DNA of 64,000 bases, taken from assembly GCA_900543695.1 (NCBI GenBank), contig UQSG01000009.1, forward strand, positions 1 to 64,000. Direction: 5' to 3'. Made by a program: the position numbers and the translations under genes. This document shows positions 53,032 through 62,775 of this stretch, piece after piece. The notes beneath the pieces were generated by a model, which was not told the origin of the DNA, searched no databases, and saw nothing but the letters and a program-made list of their open reading frames with translations. The stretch comes from an uncultured Clostridium sp. Its GTDB lineage: Bacteria > Bacillota > Clostridia > UBA1212 > UBA1255. Positions within the stretch are counted from its first letter, which is position 1. Each line of letters begins with the position of its first letter.

Positions 53032-55275
53032 ATGCTGCAAAAAAATTTTGAGGGCTGGAGAACATTCAAAGGAAAAGACTGGAAGGAAAAAGTAAACGTA
53101 TCCGATTTCATTCAAAAAAATTATACCGAATATACTGGAACGGCGGATTTTCTTGCGCAGCCCACAGAAAAAACGAAAAAAATCTGGAAGAGGTGCCTGC
53201 GCCTTTTCCGAACGGAAAACGAAAAAGGCGTGCTTGACATTGAAACCACGCGCATTTCCGGCATTAACACGCTGAAGCCGGGTTATATCTGCGAGGAGGA
53301 CGACGTTGTAGTCGGCCTTCAGTCTGATAAGCCGCTCAAGCGCCTTGTCAATCCGTACGGAGGGATGCGGATGGTGCAGAAGTCGCTGGCATGCTATCAG
53401 CGGAAATTGAATCCAACGATCGAAAAGCATTTTACCGAATATCGGAAAACGCATAACGACGGCGTCTTTGACGCATATACGCCGGCAATCCGGCGCGCGA
53501 GAAGCGCGGGGCTGCTGACGGGCCTGCCGGATAATTACGGCCGGGGACGCATTATTGGCGATTACAGAAGAATTGCGCTTTACGGAACGGACTTTTTAAA
53601 GGAAGAAAAGGCGAGGGATCTGGAAAGGATTACGGATCTTTCGCGTGAAGAAAACATCAGGCTCCGGGAAGAGGTTGCCGAACAGATCCGCGCGCTGGAG
53701 CTGATCAGAGAAATGGCCGCGGGATACGGATTTGACATTTCAAGGCCTGCGGAAAATGCCAGGGAAGCGTTTCAATGGCTGTATTTCGGGTATCTCGCCG
53801 CAATCAAGGAAAATAACGGCGCCGCGATGAGCTTCGGCAGAACGGCGACGTTTCTGGATATTTATCTGGAACGGGATTTTCAGGAAAATACAATTACGGA
53901 GGAGCAGGCGCAGGAGCTGGTGGATCAGCTCGTCACGAAGCTGCGCCTGGTAAGACACCTGCGGACGCCGGACTATGACGAGATTTTTGCGGGGGATCCT
54001 ACCTGGGTAACGGAGAGCATCGGAGGCATGCTGGACGAACGGAAAAGCCTTGTTACGAAAAACTCGTTCCGATATCTTCACACGCTGATCAATCTGGGCA
54101 GCAGTCCCGAGCCGAATTTGACAGTTTTGTGGTCCGAAAGGCTTCCGGAAAATTTCAAAAAATACTGCGCTGAAATCAGCATTAAAACGGACGCCATCCA
54201 ATATGAAAACGACGACCTGATGCGTCCGCAGTTTGGCAGCGATTATGCCATCGCCTGCTGCGTGTCGGCGATGACGGTGGGAAAACAGATGCAGTTCTTC
54301 GGGGCGCGCTGCAATCTTGCGAAAACGCTGCTGTATGCGATTAACGGCGGCTGCGACGAAATCAGCGGAAAAACGGTCGTGGAAGGCCTCGAACCGATTA
54401 CTGCCGACGGTCCTCTGGATTATGAAGCCGTGAAAACGAAATATTTTGCCGCCATCGAAAAAATTGCTTCGATTTATATCGATGCCATGAACATCATTCA
54501 TTATATGCATGATAAATACGCATATGAGCGCAGCCAGATGGCGCTGCACGATACGGATGTGGAGCATCTGATGGCATTTGGCATGGCCGGCCTCAGCGTT
54601 GCCGCCGATTCGCTTTCCGCAATCAAATATGCAAAGGTAACGCCGGTGAGAAACGAAACGGGGCTTGCCGTCGATTTTATTACGGAGGGGGAGTATCCCT
54701 GCTATGGAAACGACGACGACCGCGTGGATCGGATTGCGGTGGAAATCGTGGACAAGTTCTTTGTGGAGCTCAAAAAGCACCCGCTTTATAAAAATGCGCG
54801 CCATACGCTTTCGGCGCTCACGATTACATCTAATGTGATGTACGGGAAAAAGACCGGAACGACGCCGGACGGCAGGAAACGGGGAGAGCCGTTCGCGCCG
54901 GGCGCTAATCCAATGCACGGACGGGATCGCAGCGGCGCATTGGCTTCTTTGAATTCGGTTGCCAAGATCCCGTACTGCCGCTCCTGCATGGACGGCGTTT
55001 CCAACACCTTCAGCATTATCCCCAAAGCGCTGGGAAAATCGGAAGAAGAACGGATCCGAAATCTTGACGATATTCTGGACGGATATTTCGAGCAGGGAGC
55101 GCATCATCTCAATGTCAATGTTTTAAATCGGGAGATGCTGATCGACGCCATGGACCATCCTGAAAAGTATCCGACGCTGACGATCCGCGTTTCCGGATAT
55201 GCCGTGAATTTCAACAAACTGAGCCGGGCGCACAAGCAGGAGGTCATCGAGAGGACGTTCCATGAACGCCTGTAA
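53032..55275 (+). CDS. pflB: formate C-acetyltransferase (pyruvate formate-lyase)
   Basis: A 747-residue glycyl-radical enzyme that converts pyruvate and CoA to acetyl-CoA and formate in anaerobic metabolism. The active cysteine pair is Cys409-Cys410 (IACCVSAM) and the radical glycine Gly722 (RVSGYAVNF), 25 residues before the end as in E. coli. Binding segments such as [24 protein letters not shown] are conserved. ATG 53032 follows AAAGGGA; an upstream in-frame start lacks one. It overlaps pflA by 14 bases. Confidence 0.97.
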   Translation: MLQKNFEGWRTFKGKDWKEKVNVSDFIQKNYTEYTGTADFLAQPTEKTKKIWKRCLRLFRTENEKGVLDIETTRISGINTLKPGYICEEDDVVVGLQSDKPLKRLVNPYGGMRMVQKSLACYQRKLNPTIEKHFTEYRKTHNDGVFDAYTPAIRRARSAGLLTGLPDNYGRGRIIGDYRRIALYGTDFLKEEKARDLERITDLSREENIRLREEVAEQIRALELIREMAAGYGFDISRPAENAREAFQWLYFGYLAAIKENNGAAMSFGRTATFLDIYLERDFQENTITEEQAQELVDQLVTKLRLVRHLRTPDYDEIFAGDPTWVTESIGGMLDERKSLVTKNSFRYLHTLINLGSSPEPNLTVLWSERLPENFKKYCAEISIKTDAIQYENDDLMRPQFGSDYAIACCVSAMTVGKQMQFFGARCNLAKTLLYAINGGCDEISGKTVVEGLEPITADGPLDYEAVKTKYFAAIEKIASIYIDAMNIIHYMHDKYAYERSQMALHDTDVEHLMAFGMAGLSVAADSLSAIKYAKVTPVRNETGLAVDFITEGEYPCYGNDDDRVDRIAVEIVDKFFVELKKHPLYKNARHTLSALTITSNVMYGKKTGTTPDGRKRGEPFAPGANPMHGRDRSGALASLNSVAKIPYCRSCMDGVSNTFSIIPKALGKSEEERIRNLDDILDGYFEQGAHHLNVNVLNREMLIDAMDHPEKYPTLTIRVSGYAVNFNKLSRAHKQEVIERTFHERL

Positions 55276-55996
55276 CAGGAGTGCGGAGTGCGGCAGAGTC
55301 TCCGCCATCGAAACAATGGGCCTTGTCGACGGCCCCGGCGTTCGCACAGTGGTGTTTCTGCAGGGCTGCCCGCTTCGCTGCAAATATTGTCACAACCCGG
55401 AAACCTGGGATCCACAGCGCGGGGGAACAGTGTATACGCCGGAACGGCTGGCAAAATCCCTGCTGCGCTATAAAAGCTATATGAAGCACGGCGGCGTCAC
55501 GTTTTCCGGCGGAGAGCCGCTTTTGCAGGCGGCCTTTCTGGCCGAAGCCTCCGCTCTTTTGAAAGAAAATGGAATCCATATCTGCCTTGATACTGCAGGC
55601 GCTGTCTCGGAACACCCGGAACGCGTTCCCGGCCTTTTGGAGCTCCTGGACCGCACGGACCTTGTTTTGCTGGATTTGAAAGCGGCGGATCCCGCACGTT
55701 ATGAGGAAATAACGGGAGGCCGAATGGAGCCCTTCCTTGCCTTCCTGGAGCTGCTGCAGCAGAAGAAAAAACGCCTTTGGCTGCGCTCTGTAATCGTTCC
55801 GGGAATCAATAACGAGCCGAAAGAGATCGCAGCGCTGCAGCGCTTTGGAGCGGCTATAAAATACGTAGATAAAATTGAATTTTTGCCGTATCACACAATG
55901 GGTGTCGGAAAATATGCTGCGCTCGGAATAGAGTATCCGCTGAAGGGCGTTCCGGCGCTTTCTGAGGAGGAAATCCACTTTCCCAAAAATGCTTGA
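55262..55996 (+). CDS. pflA: pyruvate formate-lyase activating enzyme
   Basis: A 244-residue radical SAM enzyme that installs the glycyl radical in PflB. The 4Fe-4S cysteines are 36, 40 and 43 ([12 protein letters not shown]), followed by [10 protein letters not shown] (SAM binding) and LDLKAADP. The start overlaps the end of pflB, ensuring joint expression. Its stop codon lies within the -35 of the next operon's promoter. Confidence 0.95.
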   Translation: MNACNRSAECGRVSAIETMGLVDGPGVRTVVFLQGCPLRCKYCHNPETWDPQRGGTVYTPERLAKSLLRYKSYMKHGGVTFSGGEPLLQAAFLAEASALLKENGIHICLDTAGAVSEHPERVPGLLELLDRTDLVLLDLKAADPARYEEITGGRMEPFLAFLELLQQKKKRLWLRSVIVPGINNEPKEIAALQRFGAAIKYVDKIEFLPYHTMGVGKYAALGIEYPLKGVPALSEEEIHFPKNA

Positions 55997-56041
55997 CAGT
56001 TATATTATTCAGGTGTATTATTGTATTAATACAGTAATACA
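55993..56041 (+). promoter_or_regulatory. promoter and operator of GntR-ABC operon
   Basis: TTGACA (55993-55998) and TATTAT (56016-56021) are 17 bases apart. A 28-base near-perfect palindrome (56014-56041; half TGTATTAnTGTATT) centred at 56027 covers the -10. A further TGTATTATTATT follows at 56044. This suits repression by the GntR protein encoded directly downstream. Confidence 0.75.
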
Positions 56042-56084
56042 TCTGTATTATTATTTACTGAAGCAAGAAAGGAAGTCGGCGGAA

Positions 56085-56450
56085 ATGTCATGGAATTTGG
56101 ACGCTGCGGCGCCAATCTACCAGCAGATAAAAGATAAAATCAAAAACGATATCATCAGCGGGAAATATCTGCCGGGACAGAAGCTTCCGGGCGTAAGGGA
56201 TCTTGCGACGGAGGCGTCTGTCAATCCCAATACCATGCAGCGGGCTCTTACAGATCTGGAACGGGAGGGCTTTATCATCACGCTTGGCACGAACGGAAGA
56301 GTGGTCACGTCTGATCTTGCCTTGATCGAAAAAGAAAAGGACCTGCAGCTTCGCGGTATCACCGAAGCGTATCTCGCCAGAATCAAATCCATGGGTTTTA
56401 CAAAGAATGACGCTGCGGATCTGATTTTGCATTTGGAGGAGGAGAACTAA
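56085..56450 (+). CDS. GntR-family regulator, YtrA type
   Basis: A 121-residue regulator. The GntR winged helix spans residues about 5-75 (PIYQQIKDKIKNDIISGKYL, PGVRDLATEASVNPNTMQRALTDLEREGFI). The effector domain is the short YtrA type, two helices only. ATG 56085 begins at MSWNLDAAAPIYQQ. Its last base overlaps the start of the ABC gene (TAATG). YtrA-like regulators repress their own ABC operon and respond to cell-wall-active compounds. Confidence 0.9.
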   Translation: MSWNLDAAAPIYQQIKDKIKNDIISGKYLPGQKLPGVRDLATEASVNPNTMQRALTDLEREGFIITLGTNGRVVTSDLALIEKEKDLQLRGITEAYLARIKSMGFTKNDAADLILHLEEEN

Positions 56451-57148
56451 TGGAAACAATTATGGAAATCAGAGGAATTACGAAAACGTTCCCCGGGACA
56501 ACGGCCTTGAATAACGTCAACCTCATTCTTCCCAAAGGAAAGATTATCGGCCTGCTCGGTCCGAACGGGAGCGGCAAGACCACGCTGATCAAGCTTGCGG
56601 CGGGTCTGCTTGTTCCGACGCATGGGCAAATTACAATTGGCGGAGCCGCGCCCGGCCCGGAAACCAAGGCGATCGTTTCTTATCTGCCGGAGCGGCCGTA
56701 TTTCAGCCAGTGGATGAATGCGGAGCAGATGATCAGCTATTTTGAGGATTTTTACAGCGACTTCGACAGAGCGAAGGCGATGGATATGATGGCGAAGCTG
56801 AACATCAACCCCAGGGCAAAAATGAAAACGCTGTCAAAGGGGACGAAAGAAAAGGTTCAGCTGATCCTGGTCATGTCGCGCCACGCAAAGCTTTATCTGC
56901 TGGATGAGCCGATCGGCGGCGTCGATCCCGCGACGCGTGACTATATTCTGGAGACGATCATTTCGAACTATGATCCGGACGCGACGGTCATTATTTCTAC
57001 GCACCTGATCGCCGATATCGAACGGACGCTCGATGAGTTTATTTTTATTAACAATGGCAACATAGTAATGTATGATTCCGTGGATGCGGCAAGAGAGAAG
57101 AACGGCAAGACGATAGACGAACTTTTCAGGGAGGTATTCAGATGCTGA
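56450..57148 (+). CDS. ABC transporter ATPase (YtrB-like)
   Basis: A 232-residue ATPase. Walker A GPNGSGKTT, a degenerate signature TLSKGTKEKVQ, Walker B LYLLDEPIGGVDP and the switch histidine in ISTHL are present. The signature LSKGT is usual for YtrB/EcsA-like exporters. It overlaps both neighbours and works with the permease downstream. Confidence 0.9.
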   Translation: METIMEIRGITKTFPGTTALNNVNLILPKGKIIGLLGPNGSGKTTLIKLAAGLLVPTHGQITIGGAAPGPETKAIVSYLPERPYFSQWMNAEQMISYFEDFYSDFDRAKAMDMMAKLNINPRAKMKTLSKGTKEKVQLILVMSRHAKLYLLDEPIGGVDPATRDYILETIISNYDPDATVIISTHLIADIERTLDEFIFINNGNIVMYDSVDAAREKNGKTIDELFREVFRC

Positions 57149-57987
57149 AGAAACTTTTAAAATATGATTTAAAAAGCATGGTGCGGCTTCTTGTGCCGCT
57201 TTCGCTGGCGGTAATCGGCACGACGATCGCGGGCACGGCGGCGCTGCGGGGAATACAAAGCGTAAATAATGCAAGACATGGCTCCTGGATCCTGAACAGC
57301 ACGCTGGCGATCCTGTTTGCCTCTACGATTCTGGCGCTGATCGCATACGTGTTTTTTTCGCAAATTTTGATCATGTACCGTTATTATACGAATCTTTTCA
57401 CCGATGAGGGATATTTGACGTTTACGCTTCCGGCAAAGACGTCGTCTGTATTGACCGCTAAGGTAATCAATGCGATTATCTGGAGCACGTATACATTTGT
57501 GATCCTGTTTTTGTGTATTTTTATCTATGCGGCATTTGGAAGCGCGGACACGGGCCTGATCAACGTTGAATTTTTTTCCGGCATAAAACGCTTCCTCAAC
57601 GCGGCTGCAGAGGAATATTCCGCAGGAATCATTGTAAAATACGTAATCGAAGGAATCGTGTTTTATATCGTAGCGATGCTGTATTCTACGCTTTCCATCT
57701 ATCTTGCGCTGACGATCGGCTCTATTATTGCGAAAAAGCATAAAATTCTCGCTTCGATCGGGATTTACTATGCAATTAATACCGTGATGAGCATGTTTAT
57801 GATGATTGTTAACGGAATTCTTATGTTTACAGATCTTTATCCTGTATATGTGAGCGCATATGAGGCAAACGTCACCGGCATCCTTGATACTGTATTCATT
57901 ATCAACGCAGGCTCTTTCCTGATTTTTGCAATCGCTGCGTATTATTTGACACGACACCTGCTGAAGAACAAATTGAATCTTTCCTGA
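57142..57987 (+). CDS. ABC-2 type permease (YtrC/D-like)
   Basis: A 281-residue membrane protein with about six helices, the first at VRLLVPLSLAVIGTTIAGT and the last at FIINAGSFLIFAIAAYYL. A loop with LFTDEGYLTFTLPAKTSSVLTAK is typical of these permeases. It overlaps the ATPase gene by 7 bases and is followed by a terminator. Confidence 0.85.
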   Translation: MLKKLLKYDLKSMVRLLVPLSLAVIGTTIAGTAALRGIQSVNNARHGSWILNSTLAILFASTILALIAYVFFSQILIMYRYYTNLFTDEGYLTFTLPAKTSSVLTAKVINAIIWSTYTFVILFLCIFIYAAFGSADTGLINVEFFSGIKRFLNAAAEEYSAGIIVKYVIEGIVFYIVAMLYSTLSIYLALTIGSIIAKKHKILASIGIYYAINTVMSMFMMIVNGILMFTDLYPVYVSAYEANVTGILDTVFIINAGSFLIFAIAAYYLTRHLLKNKLNLS

Positions 57988-58011
57988 GTGCCCGATTTCG
58001 TTCCGGACCGT

Positions 58012-58045
58012 GAGACGCTTCCTGTTTGGGGCGTCTCTTTTTTTT
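58012..58045 (+). terminator. terminator of GntR-ABC operon
   Basis: GAGACGC (58012-58018) pairs with GCGTCTC (58031-58037), followed by eight or more T. It lies 25 bases after the permease stop codon. Confidence 0.85.
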
Positions 58046-58094
58046 GCAGAGCGGGACGGGCTTTAAGCATTTCGTAAGTGCGTTCATATCTGAT

Positions 58095-58121
58095 TTGACA
58101 AAACTTCATGTCTGATATAAA
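58095..58121 (+). promoter_or_regulatory. promoter of sigma-like/YD-repeat gene
   Basis: TTGACA (58095-58100) and TATAAA (58116-58121) with a short 15-base spacer; a 17-base spacing would give a poor -10. The start codon is 57 bases downstream. Confidence 0.5.
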
Positions 58122-58177
58122 CTTTAGAAGGAATTTGAAAGAAATTATTCATATATTGTTTCGGGTGGGGGAAGGCG

Positions 58178-60709
58178 ATGAAGAAAACGCGCGAACAAAA
58201 AATACGGCGGAGGTTCTGCCGGGAATTTGCGGGAGATCTGTATTTTTATTGTCTGCTTTTGACCGGAAGCGCTGAGGAAGCGCAGGGGATCGCCAGGGCG
58301 GTTCTCGGAGCGGAGCATACGGGGCTGACGCTTTTGGAAATCAAGAAAAGTCTTTATCTGATGGCGCTGGAGAGCTGCCGGGAGGCGGTGCGGTCCCGGG
58401 AGGAGGACGCGCTCCTCCCGGATTCCGGACAGGGGCTTCTTTGGTCCTTCTGGGAGCTGCCGTTCCCGCTTCGCAGCGCGGCTGCTGCGGTGGAGTTTGC
58501 CGGAGTGTCTGCGAAAGAGCTTGCGGAGGCGGAGGATGAGGAAGAAGAGAAAATTCTGGAGCGCATCGCGGCAGCGCGGGAGCGTCTGGGCTTTGCTGCC
58601 CCGGAGGCCTTGCGCGAGGCGCTTCACACGCTGCGAAATGGCGTGCAGATTCCGGACGGGCTTTTGCAGCGGCGCAGCGGAGCCGCCGCAAGGCGGATCG
58701 CGATTTCCTCCGCGGCCTGCCTGCTGGGAATAGGGGCCGTGCTGATCGGTCTTTCTGCGCTTTCTGATTACTACAGAAGCGTTGGCAGGGAACCGCTGAC
58801 GCTGCAGGCCCCGGTGTCCGCCTCTCCGACCGCTCGGAGAACGCCCACGGCTGCCCGGCCGCAGCCAACTTCGCAGCCAACGCCGCAGGAGACGGCGCCG
58901 CCGCAGGAGACCGGCGGCGTTCCGATTCCCGTGGCGCTGAAATACGGGGAGGACGGAGCAGCTTATACGTATGAATTCAATGCAGAAAAGGGAACTGTAG
59001 TGCTGCGCGACCAGGAGGGGCGGATCGCGGTCCGAATGCGTTTTGACGACGCCGGCAGAAAACGGAGCGAGCTGCGCTGGAGCTATTCGAACTCAATCCG
59101 AGCCGGATGGACGCAGAGGTTTTACGATGAAGACGGGCTGCTGACGGAGGAGCGGAAGCGAGACGGAAGCACTTTATATCGCAAAATATATACGTATGAA
59201 GAGAGCGAAACCGCTCAGCTGATTCGGATTACGGAGCATGCCGGAATGCAAACGCAGATTACTGAATTTGAATATTACGCAAACGGCGCTCTGCGGAGAA
59301 AATATACGGAAAAGTTCTGGTCTGACGAAGGCGACTTGCCCTCTTCCTGGAATGAATCCCTTTATGATGAAAATGGAAACCTGGTAAAGACGACTGATTA
59401 TCTTGCAGGCTATCTGAGCTCCCAATATGAATACGAGTACAATGAAGATGGTATCCGTACCGAGGGCTTTGGCGTCTCTTTCCCGGCGTCTGCAGGCAGA
59501 TATATCGATCATTTTTATAAATACGACAGAAGCGGCATGCTTGTAAATTCGTATACACAATATAACGGTTCATTCGGCGAATTTTACACTACTCGGTATC
59601 GGGATGAAAACGGATCCTCGATAATCAATGAAATGCTGGAGCATCTCTCCGACGGGAAAATACAGCAATCCGTTTACTTCCCCGCGTTTGAAATTCAATC
59701 GGATAGTGATTATACCATATACGGACTTTTATATAATCCGGACGGCACGCCGGCTGTGAACGGTACGCGCGCGGAGGATCTGTTGCGTGAAATATTCAAA
59801 GCCAATACGGACAAAGAATTTTATGAATACCAATATGACCGGGACGGAAATGTGATTTCGCGTATATGTTATCATGAGAACCCGATAATACGGGACATTA
59901 TGGACTGTTACGCTTATGACGAGGAGGGTAGATTGTCGGAAAGAAAATCATACGTCTGTTGGCCATATGACACCGAATGGGAGCTTAAAGAGAAAGTACG
60001 CTACGAATATAACGAGGACGGAACCCTGCATGAGATGCTGTGGCTTTCTGAAACCTCCTATATGGGAGAATTCCGTTCTTCTTTTGACAGACTGGGACGA
60101 TTGATTACTTATGAGAAGCTAAACGGCGACATATTGGTTACGTTTGTATATGATGAGACGGGTGCTCTGCTGCAGAAAAAGGTAAACTTCGGTTCACCGG
60201 AAAATTTCTTGAGTAGCCAGAGTCTCCTTTATGTATATGTCGGCGGGAAGCCAGTGCTGCAAAGCGGCCGGATCGGAGAAACCGTCCTATATTTTGATGA
60301 GACGGGGAAGAGAACCAGAGAAGAAACATGTGCCGCAGACGGCGTCGTGCTTACTTCGACGGTATTTACGTATAACGATGCGGGACTGCTGGAGGAGAAG
60401 CTGGAAAGCGACGCGGAGGGGGCGCTTCGGGCCCGAACCCGTTACGAATATGACGAAGCGCGGGAGCTTGCCTATTATTCCGAGACGGTATATGGAACGG
60501 ACGGGACGATTCTGTCGGAAAAACATTCTTCAATGGAAGAGAACACGATGGGCGAAGGCATGCAGCTCGATGAGAACGGAGCACTGACCGCATGGAACGG
60601 AACCGATGCGCTGGGGAATCGTGTCGCGATGGAATTTGGCGCGATTGATCCGGATGATCCGGCGTACCGCCTTTATACGTACTGCGAATACGCCGAGCTG
60701 ATTCCGTAA
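58178..60709 (+). CDS. membrane protein: degenerate sigma-like N-terminus, one helix, YD-type repeats
   Basis: An 843-residue protein. Residues 1-165 follow the outline of an ECF sigma factor: a region 2-like LYFYCLLLTGSAEEAQGIARAVL with YLMALESCREAV, then a region 4-like LPFPLRSAAAAVEFAGVSAKEL and an RIAAARERLG end. Conserved DNA-contact residues are mostly lost. One membrane helix (about 172-195) and a Thr/Pro/Gln-rich linker (about 205-245) follow. The outer 600 residues are repeats of the form YDExGxLxxxxxY, related to RHS/YD repeats (YDENGNLVKTTDY, YEYNEDGTLHEML). Topology would be N-in. ATG 58178 follows GGGGGAAGG. It forms an operon with a similar gene downstream. Confidence 0.75.
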   Translation: MKKTREQKIRRRFCREFAGDLYFYCLLLTGSAEEAQGIARAVLGAEHTGLTLLEIKKSLYLMALESCREAVRSREEDALLPDSGQGLLWSFWELPFPLRSAAAAVEFAGVSAKELAEAEDEEEEKILERIAAARERLGFAAPEALREALHTLRNGVQIPDGLLQRRSGAAARRIAISSAACLLGIGAVLIGLSALSDYYRSVGREPLTLQAPVSASPTARRTPTAARPQPTSQPTPQETAPPQETGGVPIPVALKYGEDGAAYTYEFNAEKGTVVLRDQEGRIAVRMRFDDAGRKRSELRWSYSNSIRAGWTQRFYDEDGLLTEERKRDGSTLYRKIYTYEESETAQLIRITEHAGMQTQITEFEYYANGALRRKYTEKFWSDEGDLPSSWNESLYDENGNLVKTTDYLAGYLSSQYEYEYNEDGIRTEGFGVSFPASAGRYIDHFYKYDRSGMLVNSYTQYNGSFGEFYTTRYRDENGSSIINEMLEHLSDGKIQQSVYFPAFEIQSDSDYTIYGLLYNPDGTPAVNGTRAEDLLREIFKANTDKEFYEYQYDRDGNVISRICYHENPIIRDIMDCYAYDEEGRLSERKSYVCWPYDTEWELKEKVRYEYNEDGTLHEMLWLSETSYMGEFRSSFDRLGRLITYEKLNGDILVTFVYDETGALLQKKVNFGSPENFLSSQSLLYVYVGGKPVLQSGRIGETVLYFDETGKRTREETCAADGVVLTSTVFTYNDAGLLEEKLESDAEGALRARTRYEYDEARELAYYSETVYGTDGTILSEKHSSMEENTMGEGMQLDENGALTAWNGTDALGNRVAMEFGAIDPDDPAYRLYTYCEYAELIP

Positions 60710-60729
60710 CGGGGAGGGGACAAGACAGA

Positions 60730-62763
60730 ATGAAAGAAAATTTTTCCGAGCGGCCGAATCGGTCGAAAAAAAGAATCTGGATTGCCGCAGCAGCGGCGGG
60801 AGCGGTTCTCATTGCCGGCGCTGTCTGCGCCGCGGCGCTCCGGAGTGTGAACACGCCGGACACGGAAGACGGCGAGCCTGTCCTTATGGCTACCGCGACG
60901 CCTTCAGCCACAGTGGCAGGAGAAGAAGCAACGCCAGCGGCTCCGGCGTTTTCCGCAGTGCCGCTGCCGACACAGACGCCGGAGCAGTACAGGGTATTAT
61001 CGGGACTTTACTACGGGGACTTGGATCCGACCGACTCAGTGTATGACAAAGACAGCTTACTAGAATACGAATACGCTGAAAATACTGTCACGCTGCGGGA
61101 TCAGGAGGGAAATTCCGTCCTGAAGCTGGAGCTTCGCGAAAACGGGACGCTGCTGCGCCGCACGGAATACTATATCGTATATGGGGGACGCTTCGCTGAC
61201 AGAAGCCGCGTTCTGGAATTCGATGAGGACGGGAGGCTTTCTGCGCTCTATTCTTCAGGAATCGGTCCGGCGGAGGAATCCGTATACCGCTACCTGGAGG
61301 ACGGGACGCTTGCGGAAACGGAAACAGTATTCGGCAGATCCGGCATTTCGACGTATGAATATGACGAAACGGGACGCCTGCTCCGCCATACTGAAAAATA
61401 TTCGACGGGCGCCTCCCGCGAATACGAATACGGCGGCGACGGCAGGGCTTCGGCGGAGAACTATTATGACGCCTCGGGCGTCTTGTCCTATGCCGCCGTA
61501 TATGAGTACGGCGGCGCGCCGGCAGTAACAATAACGGTGACCTATTACGATGAAAACGGAGCGCCGACGGGTATGACACGCGAGGAGGAATACGACGCAG
61601 ACGGAAGGCTGACACGGGAAACGTATCGCTCGGAGAAAGAACAGATTTTAACACAGACCGTTTACCGCTATGACGCGGTGGGCGATCTGGTCGTACAGGA
61701 GCGTACCGAGGAACGCCCCGGCCTGCTTACTTACAAAATTAACAATGAAGAAATATATGAACTTGCTTTTGCATCGGCGCAGGCTCCCGGACCGCTCTCT
61801 CGATACCGTCAAAATGAAGCGGGAGAGTATTTTCTTGTGAAATCATACGGGAATGTTCTGGTCGGCAATGTCTACGACGACGAATATGATGAGCAGGGAC
61901 GGCTGATCCAAAGGACCTACTATTTCAACAACAGGACGTACCGAAAATTCCATTCTTACAGCTGCGAATACGACGCTCAGAACCGAAAAATACGCGAGGC
62001 CGGCTATAATGATAATGCCGGAGGGGGAGACAACGGATATGCCTACGATTATCGCTATGAATACGATGCCGATGGGAATCTTGTGCATATCAAAGACGAT
62101 CCTACATATTCAGCCGACTCGGAATACTGGTTCGATCCGGCGGGCCGTCTGATCCGGCTGCAATACGGCAGCGCCGAATTGCTTTGCGAATATGATGAGG
62201 ACGGAACGCTGGCGGGAAAAAGGCTGCGATATAGATATACGGACCGCGAGGATTTTATTCATTACGAGTACGCCCCGGGCGGCGCGCTGCTCCGCGTTAC
62301 TGCCAGAAACGGCAATACGGAATGGGTTTATGACGCAGAAGGCAGACTGAATCGCGAAACGGAATTTGACAACGACGGAACAGTAGCCGAAAGGTGGGAG
62401 TTTTTGTACGGCGCCGATCACAAAAAGAAAGAGTCCTTATATTATGCTGCCGACGAGGCGACGCCGATTCGGACCGTTTACGAATACAATGCCGGCGGCG
62501 AACTGATTGGCTGGACGAAATTCGATTCGGCGGGAAACGCTGTCTTCCGATATCGGGAGCGTTACCAGCCGGAGACGGCGGGCAGCGGGGAGGCAGCGCT
62601 GCAGGGCAGCGCCGAATACGATGAAAACGGGAATCTTGCGGAGCTGGCCTCGTATGATGCAAACGGCAAACCGTTTCGCGGCGTATTTGAAACGGCCTCG
62701 AAGGACGAATACGAGCTTTACGCCAAGTGCAATATTGCGGATCTGCTCCCGTGCGCCTGGTGA
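60730..62763 (+). CDS. membrane-anchored YD-repeat protein
   Basis: A 677-residue protein with a basic N-terminus (ERPNRSKKRIW), one helix (about 18-38) and a Thr/Pro/Ala-rich linker. The remainder consists of YD-like repeats (YDETGRLLRHTEKY, YDADGRLTRETYR, YDAEGRLNRETEF). It ends in DLLPCAW and has no RHS toxin core or toxin tip. It lies 20 bases after the related gene, with GGAGGGGAC before ATG 60730. The repeats probably form an extracellular beta-structure for binding; the partner is unknown. Confidence 0.75.
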   Translation: MKENFSERPNRSKKRIWIAAAAAGAVLIAGAVCAAALRSVNTPDTEDGEPVLMATATPSATVAGEEATPAAPAFSAVPLPTQTPEQYRVLSGLYYGDLDPTDSVYDKDSLLEYEYAENTVTLRDQEGNSVLKLELRENGTLLRRTEYYIVYGGRFADRSRVLEFDEDGRLSALYSSGIGPAEESVYRYLEDGTLAETETVFGRSGISTYEYDETGRLLRHTEKYSTGASREYEYGGDGRASAENYYDASGVLSYAAVYEYGGAPAVTITVTYYDENGAPTGMTREEEYDADGRLTRETYRSEKEQILTQTVYRYDAVGDLVVQERTEERPGLLTYKINNEEIYELAFASAQAPGPLSRYRQNEAGEYFLVKSYGNVLVGNVYDDEYDEQGRLIQRTYYFNNRTYRKFHSYSCEYDAQNRKIREAGYNDNAGGGDNGYAYDYRYEYDADGNLVHIKDDPTYSADSEYWFDPAGRLIRLQYGSAELLCEYDEDGTLAGKRLRYRYTDREDFIHYEYAPGGALLRVTARNGNTEWVYDAEGRLNRETEFDNDGTVAERWEFLYGADHKKKESLYYAADEATPIRTVYEYNAGGELIGWTKFDSAGNAVFRYRERYQPETAGSGEAALQGSAEYDENGNLAELASYDANGKPFRGVFETASKDEYELYAKCNIADLLPCAW

Positions 62764-62775
62764 AAGGGCGTTCCG

